A stretch of DNA of 64,000 nt from Paraspadella gotoi. Its lineage: Eukaryota > Chaetognatha. A model generated the notes under the pieces. It saw only the letters and a list, made by a program, of their open reading frames with translations. It was not told the DNA's origin and did not search any database. The stretch is from contig CM119267.1 in the NCBI GenBank assembly GCA_051294375.1, forward strand, positions 8,765,977 to 8,829,976. Direction: 5' to 3'. Shown here in pieces: positions 1-27,583 of this stretch (within the stretch, counting starts at the first letter, position 1; each line of letters opens with the position of its first letter). Both the position numbers and the translations under genes were made by a program.

Positions 1-2700
1 AAACATAACAATAGAACTGCAACAGTTAAAAAAAATCATAACAAAAGCCATAACGGAATCACGTCGACCACTATTGCATAAACAAAAGAGGATAAGAAAA
101 GCCACACAATACCCAACGAACACCCCCCAAACCACTGCCCCAAAAAACACAAGCAAACCACAAACAAAAACACCAACCACAAACAAACAAAGCCAAACAA
201 CAAACACAAAAATAAAAAAAAGCAAAAACGAACAACAAAAACTCGGACAAAAAAACAGAACAGGACAATCCAACAAACTCCACACAAAGACAAAAACAAA
301 GACAAATCAAAAACAAATAAAAAAACAAACAAAACATAATAGATACAACAGAACAAAAAAAAAGATCAAAAATGACACAACAAAAAAAACCAAGGAAAAA
401 ATAAAAAGACACTAAAATAAAAATAAAACAAAAATAAAAGGATAAAAACTAAAATAGAAAAAAAAAAAAACAAAAAAAAACAAAACTAAGACACCAAAAA
501 TCAAAAAAACACCAAAAGCAAAAGAAAGACAGAAAGAAAAAAAAACCAAAAAAAAAACAAACAAAAATAAATCAGCAACCACAGAATAAAACATAAAAAA
601 AAACCGAAAAGCGCACCAAAATATAAAACATATTAAAACTAATTATCACACGAAAAAATAACACATGTGAACACGAATTCAAATAACAAAACACTCTAAC
701 ACACCAAAATAAAAACTAAAATAAAAAAAGTACACTATATAACTACACCTCCCTCCCCTCTCCAAATCATCCACAAAAAAAAAGCGAAAAACGATAAAAC
801 AATTAACCAAAATCAAATCCACCTAAAACAAATCAAACATAAAAAAAAATATAACACGTAACAATTAAAAAAAAAAAAAAAAAAAGCACCAAAAAGAAAC
901 AGAAAGAACAAAAAAAAAAGACACCTCCAGTAAAAACAACGCAAAAATACCCCCACTCCAACCACGAAAAAGACTACACAATAAAAAACTTCAAACACCA
1001 CTACAGACGCACACAATAACGTAGACCACTCAACAAGAAAGAAAACAGATCACATTACCCATCGCCACACGACGACAAACACACCCGTACAACTCGCACG
1101 AAAACGCACACACCCCTCTCGCCGCACCAACCCTCTCCCCCCCCGAGGACGACGCACACCAGCCGCGCTCCACACAACTCCCACAAATGAACCCCCATAC
1201 CAGAATAAACCCCACTAAACACTACAAAACAACCCTGCGCTAAGGGCAAACAATAAAATCACAAGTAAAATCCAACGATAACCGACAAAAACCTCCGACA
1301 ACAAGAAAAAGATCCCACAAAAAAAAAAAAGAAAAAAAAAGAAACAAGGCCCGCAACGCACCCCCCCCCCCGCCCCTCGAAACGAAGCAAAAACCAAATA
1401 GAACACGAGATTCAAGGAGAACACCAATAATCCCACCACCCACAAAACAAATCCCAGCACAAACAAACCAAACCCAAAAAAAACCTCTTAAAAGAAAACA
1501 ACAACACTACACACACCCAAAAGAAAAAAACCCAATCGACAGCAACAAGAACAGCAAGAAAAAACCACACAACCAACGAACACAACCCAAAACAAAACAC
1601 TATACACACTCAAAAACGACCACAATATCCAGCAGCGCAAATGACACAAAACAAACAAAACCACACCAAGAAAAAACCACCCAGCGCGACGCGAAGAGGA
1701 AGAAAGACAAACAAAACAACCACCCACGACAAAAACGCAAACCCAACAAAAACCCCACAGCCAAAATATATGCAATTCACCGCCACACCCAACCAACAAA
1801 ATAACGATTAACCGAAATAGTCTTGAAACCAAACAATCAACACATCAGTAAACTAAATGTAATTGAATAATAGAGAGAATAAAAAACCTACTAAAAATTA
1901 GCAACAAACTCTGAAACCCAAAACCACTAAAATGGTAAAAAAAAAAATCCAAAAGACTAATTTCACATTAGAATGATGAATAGAAGAACTTGATATATAT
2001 AGAACCCTCAAATCAAAGAAATGGAATATCAACGAATAATACTCTCCATTCAACGAAAAAAATACAAAAGACCCAAAGAAATGAATAAACAAAAAAAAGA
2101 ATAATACAAATCTCCCAACTAAGACTCTAAAAGAAATTAACCAGATGAAACAAAACACTTGACCCTAGTAAAGTTAATAATATGATCGCACCCCCAACAC
2201 CCAACCAACGCAGCAACCCCAATGCGGCAACCCCAACCACTCAACCATAGTCAATATAATCTCAATTAATCTCAACGAACAACACAACACCAACAACAAC
2301 TGCCACTCTGAATCCCAAATCCTTCCAGATCACAAGAACAACAAATGACTGAAACCTCGTAACCCAACTCCAAACAAACATCGACTCTGCGCCTAAGAAA
2401 CTCAAGTATAAAAACTCCCAACCCGCCAAATTGATCGATGCAAAAGGAACATGAAGCCCGCACACCCAAACCCCACTACCCAGAAAGAAAAACAAAGCAC
2501 CGCGATCGAAGCGAGCACGCAACGAACAGACGAACCCAGACGAAGACACCGCAAGGCACCAAACCCAAAAAAACCCAAGAAATCACCCAAACAGAACACG
2601 GACCCGCCACAGCACCTCGGAATGACACGAACAAAAAAATCAAAACCATCGTCATAACGAAGACACCTCAACCGCGACTCCAAGAGAAAAAATCTGGTTG
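1..2700. other. A+C-rich, G+T-poor strand-asymmetric low-complexity region
   Basis: The plus strand is almost entirely A and C; for example, positions 121-180 contain only three G or T bases in sixty. The asymmetry runs from the window edge to about 2690, weakens at about 1850-2160, and then stops. No fixed period is visible. Long open frames exist on both strands, but they follow from the missing T (plus) or missing A (minus) that stop codons need. Their translations are Thr/Lys/Asn/Gln-only or Phe/Leu/Val/Cys-only. I see no gene. Confidence 0.85.
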
Positions 2701-3100
2701 TGAAAAAAGACTCGATAATCTGTGAAATGAAAGAAAAAAAAACTTAAGAAATAGGAGAAGCTGTGAAAAAAATAGCGAATTGTTTCTTCGATTAGCTTTT
2801 GCCTTTTTTCCCCTTTTTTTAGTTTTCTTCCTTGTTATAAGATTTCATGTTGCAAATTTATTCCGATTATTTTTTTCTTTTTGAATTTAGACGGCTAACT
2901 CTTGGAGCTAATTAAATAAATAGATTTCTTTCATTATTTATTTCTTTTTCAAAATAATGGCAATATTTTGTTCTTTTGTTTATTCTTTCTATTCAATTAG
3001 ATTTTCCTTTGTTTGTGATTGGCCTCATTTCATGAAGAAGGTGCCTTGTTTGACTCCCTCAGTAGCAAAGCAACAACACCGAGACTCCCGCGTGAGTGTC

Positions 3101-3102
<2 letters not shown>

Positions 3103-3147
<45 letters not shown>
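3103..3147. repeat. (CT)n microsatellite
   Basis: Near-perfect CT dinucleotide run of about 45 bases. The longer frames crossing it are Ser-Leu repeats and are not taken as genes. Confidence 0.95.
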
Positions 3148-3151
<4 letters not shown>

Positions 3152-3534
3152 CTCCCCTCTTTCTTCCTCCCATTCTTGTTCTCTTTCATTGCTCCGCACT
3201 TTCCGAGCGTCCCATTTCTCCTTTTAACTTATTTCTTTTTTTCTTTTTTTTTCTTTTTTTTTTCTTTAACTCTATTTTCTTCCCCGGTTTTTGGACACAA
3301 CATTTCCGAGCGCCCATTCCTCCCGACCGACGCCATTTTTTGCCATATTCGTTTGCCATTTCTTAGCGTCACTTCCTAGTGACCTTTCCATAGCTATAGA
3401 CCGAGTACATTCGTTACTGCAGTCTGGTTTCATTTAAGGGTTTTTTAGTCTTTTTCAGCTCTGACAGTCAACTTTAGCAACCCCAGCCACTTTGCGAAAC
3501 GACCTGTAAATTCAGCCCACGTCGGCATACTCAC

Positions 3535-3633
3535 AGAGCTGCAGCATAGCGTAGCGGCGCTGCTTTTCCGGCGGCGGATGAAGCGGTCGCGGCGTCTTCT
3601 GCGCGGCTGCCGTTGAAACTGATGTAGTAACGA
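3535..3633 (-). CDS. Candidate minus-strand coding exon, 99 bp
   Basis: Read on the minus strand, a CT-rich tract and CTCAG acceptor (plus 3634-3638) precede a 99-base open segment that ends at a consensus GTGAGT donor (plus 3529-3534). In the frame open across the segment it reads VTTSVSTAAAQK, then a Pro-rich stretch, then EKQRRYAMLQL, which is protein-like. No partner exon was found. It would belong to a gene running leftward, opposite to the large gene at 5.1-14.9 kb. It could be chance, because no homology search was possible. Confidence 0.33.
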
Positions 3634-3685
3634 CTGAGAGTCAAAGAAATGAAGAAAAACATCCTTCGACTGAAAACGAACGAGA

Positions 3686-3691
3686 AGAGAG

Positions 3692-3767
<76 letters not shown>
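3686..3767. repeat. (GA)n microsatellite, interrupted
   Basis: GA run with a few AAG interruptions. On the minus strand it forms a pyrimidine tract upstream of the candidate 3' splice site at 3634. Confidence 0.95.
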
Positions 3768-3770
<3 letters not shown>

Positions 3771-4183
3771 GGAGGGAGAAACAAAAACAAAACATGCGAG
3801 CGATAAGGGGATCGTAATTTATCGATGTTATGCGCGAAGTCGCTTCGAAAACAGCGCTGTGTGGAATTTGTGTGGGGGGGGCGGTGTGCGGGGGGGAAAG
3901 AGAGTAGGCGTGTGGGGTTAATAGAGAAAGTAGATGCTTTCAAATTACTGTAAAAGAGAGTATGAATAGTGGTAACCACGAAAAATACTTCCCAGATGTC
4001 AAATCCAGTGTATTTGGCAACCATTTGCAATGCTGAAGAAATTTACTGCTTTTGGTTTGCCTACGAACCAAGTGGTCGTAATTTATTGTCAATGAAAAAA
4101 ACGACGGAAAAAATACATTCGAAACAAAAAAGAGGTACTTTTCATAATTCCTGAGCAGAAGTGAGTAAAGACCCATAAACAGC

Positions 4184-4471
4184 TTGAGTGAGGGGCTAGA
4201 AACTCGGACAAATGTAGTTAAACCTTTGGTAAAGAAAGTTAATTACGATTGTAAATCCTACTCAGATGAGAAACGGCATCTTGCGTTTGATTGGTTGAGT
4301 TTAGTTGACGCCGAAGAAAGGAAACGTCGACGACGACGACAACGACAACGTCAACGTGCGAAAACAATTATGTGGAAATTTTTACATGAACAACGTTCGC
4401 CATTTGCAAACGTAGCGCCAGTTTTGTTCCAATTGACTAAAATCTGGCGCGCAACAGCTTGTACAAAATGA
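4184..4471 (+). CDS. Candidate terminal coding exon
   Basis: Open frame of about 95 codons with mixed, protein-like composition (for example KKVNYDCKSYSDEKRHLAFD and MWKFLHEQRSPFANVAPVLF) around an Arg/Gln-rich patch from a CGACGA run. It has no early ATG, so it would have to be spliced at its 5' side, and no clear acceptor is visible. Its TGA stop is followed within five bases by AATAAA (4476-4481). That would fit a 3' exon with a very short UTR, or it may be chance. Confidence 0.27.
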   Translation: MSEGLETRTNVVKPLVKKVNYDCKSYSDEKRHLAFDWLSLVDAEERKRRRRRQRQRQRAKTIMWKFLHEQRSPFANVAPVLFQLTKIWRATACTK

Positions 4472-4475
4472 ATGC

Positions 4476-4481
4476 AATAAA
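4476..4481 (+). promoter_or_regulatory. AATAAA polyadenylation signal candidate
   Basis: Exact AATAAA just after the stop codon at 4469-4471. Confidence 0.3.
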
Positions 4482-4756
4482 TGTACATCTATAGATTTTA
4501 ACATAAAGCAGAGAAAAAGTAAACAAGTAAAAAAAGGTCTGTTACTCTCCGTCATGCAGTGGCTTACTTTTTTTTGTTCTTTATTATTGTCTTATTTCAC
4601 TCTTTTAATTCATGTATCTTAAATATTGCACTTTCCCCCAACTACTTTCCTTTGTTTTTCCCTATCAATTCGTCTTTTGCTTCTCGTTTTCATTTCTCTT
4701 TCTTTCCCATTTTCCTTTTTTCTTCCCTTTTTCCCCCCCTTTTTTTTTCCGGGGAG

Positions 4757-4909
4757 GAAAAACGCTTTTGCCAAAAGGAAGACAAAATAGATTCGCTTTT
4801 AAAGCTTCGCGAGGACCATATGAATTTGCAGCGCGAAAAGCCGGGCTGCAAGGAAATGACGCACAAAGGAAGAACTTTTCTTTTTTTTTCTTTTTTGTCC
4901 AAATACTAG
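4757..4909 (+). CDS. Candidate coding exon
   Basis: A long pyrimidine tract (about 4690-4750) and an AG at 4755-4756 precede an open frame reading EKRFCQKEDKIDSLLKLRED and then HMNLQREKPGCKEMTHKG, which is charged and helix-like. The frame then runs into a Phe-rich poly-T stretch and a TAG at 4907-4909. The poly-T end argues against a real C-terminus, and no phase-0 donor links it to the exon at 5122. Weak candidate only. Confidence 0.22.
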   Translation, partial: EKRFCQKEDKIDSLLKLREDHMNLQREKPGCKEMTHKGRTFLFFSFLSKY

Positions 4910-5121
4910 TAATGGTTTGAGAGTCCTGATGGTTATAAACTCCGTTTCCAGCTTAAATTCGTAAACGAAAGGTTAAATTAAAGGGTAAACTTAATATCTA
5001 GAAGTAGGGACCACTTATGGAAAGATAAGTACCTCGTATCCATTCATAAATAACAAACATTTTTTATGGTTTTTAAATCAAAATCCTATTAACGTTGAAA
5101 ATGATTTTCTTTTCTCTTCAG

Positions 5122-14862
<9,741 letters not shown>

Positions 14863-14875
14863 GTATGTTCAGTCC

Positions 14876-14910
14876 TTACATTACATTACATTACATTACA
14901 TTACATTACA
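14876..14910. repeat. (TTACA)7 microsatellite
   Basis: Seven perfect pentanucleotide units starting 13 bases after the exon 18 donor. Confidence 0.97.
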
Positions 14911-15453
14911 ATATCCGTTTATCCGTCAATTTACCTGTTTGCAAATATTCAAAGAAAAAAGATAAATTCAATCGAGGACTAGTTTTTTGAAAAAAAAATA
15001 TTTTTTTTACTCCCATCTTAAATAAAATCAATGCAAATGACGACGAAGACGACGACGAAAACGAAAACGACCAAAAAAAAAAAAACATTTTTAAAAAATG
15101 ATTTTTAATCCGAAGCAAATTTTTTTTTTCTCCTCCTCCCTCCGGTCTTTGCAAAGTGCTTTTGATTGCTTAACTAAATAACTCGAAAGGAAAATAAATA
15201 AAAATAAAGAAAAGAATATTTCGCTTTTGACGAAAAAAACAAAAACCGGGGCAGATTTTTTTTTTTTAAATTCGTTGCCCGCCGGTGAATTTTTCTTTTA
15301 ACTCGGAAGGGAGAAAAAAATCCTTGAAAATCTCGCCCGAAAAAAAAAAAAAAAAAAAAAAGAAAGATGAAAAAAATTTTCATCTTCTCCGCCATTTTTT
15401 TTTCCATTTCTCTCTCTTTTTCTGACGGATTTTTTTTTTTTTTTTAGTTCCTT

Positions 15454-15527
<74 letters not shown>

Positions 15528-18300
15528 GCCTCTTCCGTCGCTTCTCTCTTTTATCATCTTTCAGTCGCTTTTTTTTTTCTTCGGTGCCTCCTCTCAGCCT
15601 CGCGTTTCGCTCCGCAACCGTAAAAAAAAAAAATCTTTCGTTTATTCAGTCCCCGTCTCACTTTGCGACCTTCACTCTGTACCGGGTTATCGCATATCTT
15701 TACTCTCAAATTCTTTGCCGTGTATTTCCCTGCCTCATTTCCATCAAATTTTTTTTCTGCCATTATTTCCCCACCCACTTTATTTTATTTTTTTTTAATT
15801 CATCCTACTTTTTTTCTAAATATTTTTTTAATCAATTTCCACTTTCCCTTTCTATGTATTTCCCATTCACTCTCTCCCCTTCTCCCCCTCTCTCTTCCCC
15901 CCCCCTTCCCATCTCTTCCCACCTCTTTCCCATCTCTTCCCCCCTCCTTCCCATCCCTCCCTCTTTGCCTCGGCTTCATTCATTTTTCACACCGAATTTT
16001 GAAATGAGATTTTAAGCCTCAAAGCTTTTACTGTCACGTTCTTCATTCTTCTTTTCGTCTTCTCCTGGGAAGTGGGGGGAAAAGGAGGAGGAGGAGGAAG
16101 AGGAGAAGGGGTGGACGAGGCGAAGAAGGAGGGAAAGAAACGAATATGCGCAGAACAAGCAGAGTAGGTTTGATTAAGACGAGGAAACCTCGTGAAAGGC
16201 TTCGAGCTATAATTTGACAAGGTTTCCCTGATAGATTTAAAAAAAATTGGGCCTCTATGGTTGCCTTCTTTAACGTTACAGTTGATCGATTGATCGTGCC
16301 TCTCCTCATTTTCTCGTCGCCTGACCTCAAAAGCCAATCATATTAATTACCGTTCATTAGATAAGCACGAATTTCAACACATTTCTTATTCTTATTTCTA
16401 TTTCCACGGCCCCAATCTCACTTAACCCCCTCCTTCCTCTCTCCTTCCCGCTTTTTCCTCTTTTCAACCCCCTGGGCACAAAACGAGAAGGCGAAAGTTG
16501 TCCCGTGGGCGTGACAAGAAATTCGAGCTCGACTCTATCCTCTCTCTTGTGTCCGCCCCCCCCCTATTTCCCCCCCCCCTTTTGCTGAGGCCATTTTGGC
16601 GACTTCCCGACGTTTAGTATTTAAACTTCAAAAGAAGAATAATAATTTTTTTAATAAATGATTATTTATTATTAATCCTTATTAATTAATGAAACAAAAC
16701 TATTTTCGGATAAAATTTTGTCTCTGTCTACAAAAGAAAAAGCAGAACAGAGTTAACGGGCATCAGTTGCTAGCACATTCCATTTACTTTTTATTTACAA
16801 GTAATGCTACATTGAGAATTTACAACACTTTTGCTTCTCTCCAAATCTATTCGCCATTTTTTTTAGCACTCTTGCTGCCCTTTTCATGCCCTTTTCCTAG
16901 TTTTTCTTTCTATAGTCTCTCTCAACTCTTAATTTACCTTGCTCTTGCACTTTCCAATTTCCATGCCATCTCGCTACCCCTTCCATGCACCCTCGTCTGG
17001 CCTTCTTTTGCCTTCTCGCCCTTTCCATGCCCTCGATATGACATCGAGGGACGTGAAGTAGATTAAAGCGGAGGGAAAGCGCGAGTCGGACCGGAAGTGG
17101 GGTCGCGCCCGCGACTTGACGAGGGATCGCGGCTCGGAGGAAGCGCGGGGGGGAGGAAAGGGTGGAGGGAGAGAGGAAGAAGAAAAAAAAAGATAGGTTG
17201 GAGAAAAGAGAAGATGACAGGGAGGAGGAAGAGCGGAGGGGGAGGAAAGGGTGGAGGAAAGTATAGGAAAGGATGGAGAGAGAGAGGAAGAAGAAAGGAA
17301 AAAGATAGGTTGGAGAAAAGAGAAGATGAAAGGGAGGAAGAGAGCGGAGGAAAGAAAGCAGGAAGGAGGTATCATAGAAAGAAAAAAAAGTGGAGAAAAC
17401 TGAAGAATTTAACTGGATAAAAAGAACAATGGTTTAATAATTAATACATGAAAGAAAGGAGCACGACGTTGAATGTAGATATTGTTTGGGATGAAAGAAA
17501 CGTGAGTTTAATCGAAATGTTTTTTTCTTGCTCTGAGGATTAGCCGAAGACTTTTTTCTCAAGTAATTACAGACGACCGCCACTTAAACTCCAGAGTCCG
17601 TTACCTTCTCTCGTTTTTAACTGCTCCTCACAATTTGGCAATTCTATTTTTAGAAAGCGCGAAGTTTTTTTTTTCCTCGGTCGGATTGTTTGGAAGAATC
17701 TCGAGGAACCAGGAGGCGTTTTTTTTTTTTTTTTTGGAGGGGGAGGCGTAAAGAATCTTTGACCTCGGACACGCCCCACCAACGATGATCCTTGACCTTC
17801 CAACGACCCGCCAACGCCCTCGCTGCGCCCGTTGTTTTCCATAATCCTCTGTTCCTCACTGGATTCCTTCGTTTTTGTTTGTTTCTTTCTTTCTATCTTT
17901 CTTTCTATCTTGCCCCCTTCTCCAATTGTCCCCCGCTGCATCCGAGATTCCGTTACGAGGTTTCGAGTTGACCCCGCACTTTTTTTTTTTCTCTTCTTGT
18001 GCCCGCCCTTCTTATCCGCCTCTGGCTCGGCGCGATTGGTTCGATAGTGGGAGAGTGAATGAAATTTTCGGGAGTTCGTGGCTTTGGCCCTTACATTGTT
18101 TATGGAGGTCGCGGTTCAATCTTGGCTCATCCCTTTTCCCCACATTGGTTGAAATATCTTAAGAAACCATTCGGTACATACGTGCCGTCGAAATGTTGCC
18201 CGGCCACCCTATCTTCCCCTGCTTTCCCCCCTTCTCCCCCCATCTCCGCTGAAGCGGCCATGTTTTCCTCTGTTCTCGCGACTCCTTAACGACCCTGACC
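14911..18300. other. No confident gene; poly-A/T, CT-rich and purine-rich sequence
   Basis: It holds a (CT)n tract at about 15450-15526, pyrimidine-rich blocks around 15840-15970, and a purine-rich block (17130-17400) with an internal tandem duplication of about 110 bases containing AAGATAGGTTGGAGAAAAGA twice. Open frames follow the skewed composition. It may be intron 18 of the large gene. Confidence 0.6.
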
Positions 18301-18324
18301 CCCAGAAGCAAGATGCTTGCGGCG

Positions 18325-24357
<6,033 letters not shown>

Positions 24358-24368
24358 TATATAAAAGG
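24358..24368 (+). promoter_or_regulatory. TATA-box candidate
   Basis: TATATAAAAGG, with an initiator-like GCAGTA about 23 bases downstream, slightly closer than usual. It lies upstream of the candidate coding segment at 24921. Confidence 0.25.
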
Positions 24369-24497
24369 TCGCTTAGAAGTGCAGTAAGAAATTTATTTCA
24401 TTAAAGTGTTTTTTTTTTCTCATTTTCTTCATTGTTGTTCACGATCCGTCATCGTCTTTTCAACGCTTTTGTTTTCAACTTTTTTCAACAAGCTCCC

Positions 24498-25315
24498 TCT
24501 TATCATTTACATCTCATCTCACATTAGCTCGCAGAAAGGATTAATATAACCTAGCCCGTTCGTCTTCATCAACGCTATGGAATTCCTTTAATCATTCATT
24601 ACACACGCTGCATTCTAAGTCACACTTCCCCGACCATTCGTTCTTTCAGTCGCACTCCACTCCTTCACTCTTTCAACCGACCGCATCATCCCCCTTCGCC
24701 TTTTCTCGTCCTTTCAAAGGCGGCCGCTCGGTGTTGATCGTCCAGCGCATTGCGCCATTACCTTTGCTTCCATTTCTTCCATTTGTCTTTTGTTACTATT
24801 CTTCGCTTCATTGTTCGCCTCGCTCATCCGTCTCTCTCTCGCTGCCGTCGTCTCGGCTTCCGATCACGCGGCGCGCCGCTTGTCTCGGCCAAGCGGAAGC
24901 CGGCGTCGTCATTCGCGTCAATGTTCGCGGCGGCGGCGACAGGGGAACAGTGGGCGGCGAGACAGCGGCGCCGGCGTGGTCGTTCATCGAAGGTTTTCAA
25001 AGCCGTTTTGTCTCGTTTTTTTTTTATGTTTCAAATAAAAATAAAAAAACAAGAGAAGAGATAAGAGAGTGAAAGTTAAGTTGCATAAAAATATTTTGGG
25101 AAAAAAAAGTCGTCATAAATTTAATTCACAGAAACGCAGTGATGCGTCGAATTGACCTAATTGAATATCGGAAAGCATCGAATGAATCAGCGAAACTTTC
25201 TCGCGAGGTAAACTGACCCAACGCCACAGGTGTCTTCTTTTGGCGCGGGTCGACTGCGCGACTTTAAAGTGATGAGCGCTTCGCAGATGTGAATGTAACT
25301 TCAATAATTCGTCAT
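24498..25315 (+). repeat. Duplicated block, first copy
   Basis: Matches 25341-26205 with many single-base indels, and ends at a 25-N gap. A stretch of about 150 bases (24856-25005) differs by only one or two substitutions. It is probably another allele pair placed in series. Confidence 0.85.
24921..24992 (+). CDS. Candidate short first coding segment (two copies)
   Basis: ATG followed by 24 codons (MFAAAATGEQWAARQRRRRG...) before a weak GTTTTC donor. The sequence is unchanged in the second copy at 25815-25886, while flanking DNA has indels. The minus strand is open too. Unproven. Confidence 0.18.
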
Positions 25316-25340
25316 NNNNNNNNNNNNNNNNNNNNNNNNN
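25316..25340. other. Assembly gap, 25 N
   Basis: Separates the two copies of the duplicated block. Confidence 0.99.
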
Positions 25341-26205
25341 TCTTATCATTACATTCTATCTCACATTAGCCTCGCAAGAAGGATTATATAACCTAGCCGT
25401 TCGTCCTTCAACGCTATGGCATTCTTTAATCATTCATTGCACAGCTGCATCTAAGNNNNNNNNNNTTCAACTCAACGCTATGGCATTCTTTAATCATTCA
25501 TTACACAGCTGCATCTAAGTCACACTTCCCCGACCATTCGTTCTTTCAATCCACCCCACTCCCCTCACTCTTTCACCGACCGCTCATCCCCTTCGCCCTT
25601 TCTCTCCTTTCAAAGGCGCCGCTTCGGTGTTGATCGTCCAAAGCGCATTGCGCCATTACTTTGCTTCCATTTCTTCCATTTGTCCTTTTGTTCTATTCTT
25701 CGCTCATTGTTCGCCTCGCTCTCCGTCTCTCTCTCGCTGCCGCGTCTCGGCTTCCGATCACGCGGCGCGCCGCTTGTCGCGGCCAAGCGGAAGCCGGCGT
25801 CGTCATTCGCGTCAATGTTCGCGGCGGCGGCGACAGGGGAACAGTGGGCGGCGAGACAGCGGCGCCGGCGTGGTCGTTCATCGAAGGTTTTCAAAACCGT
25901 TTTGTCTCGTTTTTTTATGTTCAAATTAAAAATAAAACAAGAGAAAGAGATAAGAGAGTGAAAGTTAAGTTGCATAAAAAATATTTTGGGAAAAAAAAGT
26001 CGTCAATAAATTTAATTCACAGAAATCAGTGATGCGTCGAATTGACCTAATTGAATATCGAAGCATCGAATGAATCAGCGAAACTTTCTCGCGAGGAAAT
26101 GACCCAACGCCACAGGTGTTTCTTTTGGCGCGAGTCGACTGCGCGACTTTAAAGTGATGAGCGCTTCGGCAGGTGTGAATGTAACTTCAATAATTCGTTA
26201 ACGGT
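25341..26205 (+). repeat. Duplicated block, second copy
   Basis: Copy of 24498-25315. It contains a 10-N gap (25456-25465), across which about 45 bases (CTATGGCATTCTTTAATCATTC...) are repeated again, a third overlap artefact. Confidence 0.85.
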
Positions 26206-27551
26206 TTCGTTGCAGACGCGCGGTGATTCAAAGCAGACGAAAAGATATTTCGATATATCCCCACCAAAAGAGAGACTCTTTTGAGCATACTTATACAAAA
26301 CGGCTATAGTTTACATATTTTGAAAGTTTTTGCAACACATCTGAATCACCGACGACTTCTCACGCCAGTATCATAGATTAAAAAAACATCTCACCTGATA
26401 CGCGACCTGCAGGCACGACATGTAGCGGCAAGAGCAAGAGAGAGCAAGAGAGAGTGAGGAGAGGCGGGACCAGCACACCGCGACTTCGACCGAAGCAACC
26501 CGAACTCACCATCCGAACAAACCCCCCAATCTTACCGAGCGGAAGCAAGCACCACACGGGATGTGATCGGAGCACCGAGCGCCACATTGCTCGAACGGGC
26601 TGCGTCCGGAGAGATGAGTATAGTATCCTCTCTTCTTTTCCCTCTCTTCCCTCCGATACATCTTCTCGTCTCTTCTCATCTCTCTCTCAATCACCATCAA
26701 AGTGATGCTCTCTCTCTGCTCTCTCTCTCTATCCTCTTCCTCTCTCTCTCGTCTCTCTCTCCACCTCCCCTCCTTCCCGTCCACTCATAGTCATTATCAG
26801 TGTGATACGACAAGTCCCAGAGATTAGTCGAGACATACATCATGATTATGACAAACGCCTTTAGGAATGATTTGTCGTTTCCCAATACGCTCTACTCCCT
26901 CTCACTCTCCACCACCGTCTGGGCGTCTCTGGTCTCGCTCAAGAGCCGGCCCATTATGTCGGCGCCTGCTAGAGGCATGTTCGAGTCGTCGTCTCTTTTC
27001 GCTCTCGCGGACGGGGGCGTCGGTTCTATGAGAAAGTCGATTCCGCGACCGTCGTGGATTGCAGCTAAGCGCTTTGTCATTTCGAGTCATCTCCGCGGCA
27101 AAGTGACAATAGAGCCTCTCTGTTTCATTTCAACTTTGAATTCAAAGTAGCTAGGCATAGTAGATCCCCATCTCGGATTGTGAATAGATAGTCAGCATGG
27201 TTATATTTTGTTAGTAGATCTGAACAGAATACGTCCAATTCAATCTGAAGTCCAAGTCAGTCAGATGTTTTTTATATTTAAGAACTCCCTCCTCTTCCTT
27301 TTTACAGCTCCGAGCTCCCCTCTCTCTCGTTCTATCTCTCTCTTCCTATCTCTCTCTCTCTCTCTCTCTCCTCTCTCTCCTTCTCTCCTCTCCATCTTCT
27401 CTCTCTTTACTCTTTCTTTATTTTACGCCACGGCGCAATAATACGCATGAAAGGAATCGCCCCCAGACTAACAATGGCCGCTTATGAATGTATGGCCAGG
27501 CGGGGGAATTCTTTGCGACGCGACCAGGCGAGAGAGAAAGAAGAAGAAGAA

Positions 27552-27583
<32 letters not shown>

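Larger units (their letters stand above)
2701..5121. other. Non-coding stretch upstream of the first large gene
   Basis: AT-rich sequence with poly-T runs, a (CT)n tract near 3103-3147 and a (GA)n tract near 3686-3767. It holds three weak exon candidates, listed separately. The first visible exon of the downstream gene starts in phase 0 with no initiating Met, so its first exon(s) should lie here or outside the window. I could not identify them. Confidence 0.6.

Noticed and set aside
36-1832. Long minus-strand frames rich in Phe, Leu, Val and Cys, like multi-pass membrane proteins
   Set aside because: The minus strand is nearly all T and G, which yields these residues and removes stops. The translation is composition-driven.
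18030-18125. GGTTCGATA and GGTTCAATC, like tRNA B boxes
   Set aside because: No acceptor or anticodon stem pairing and no A box could be found around either site.
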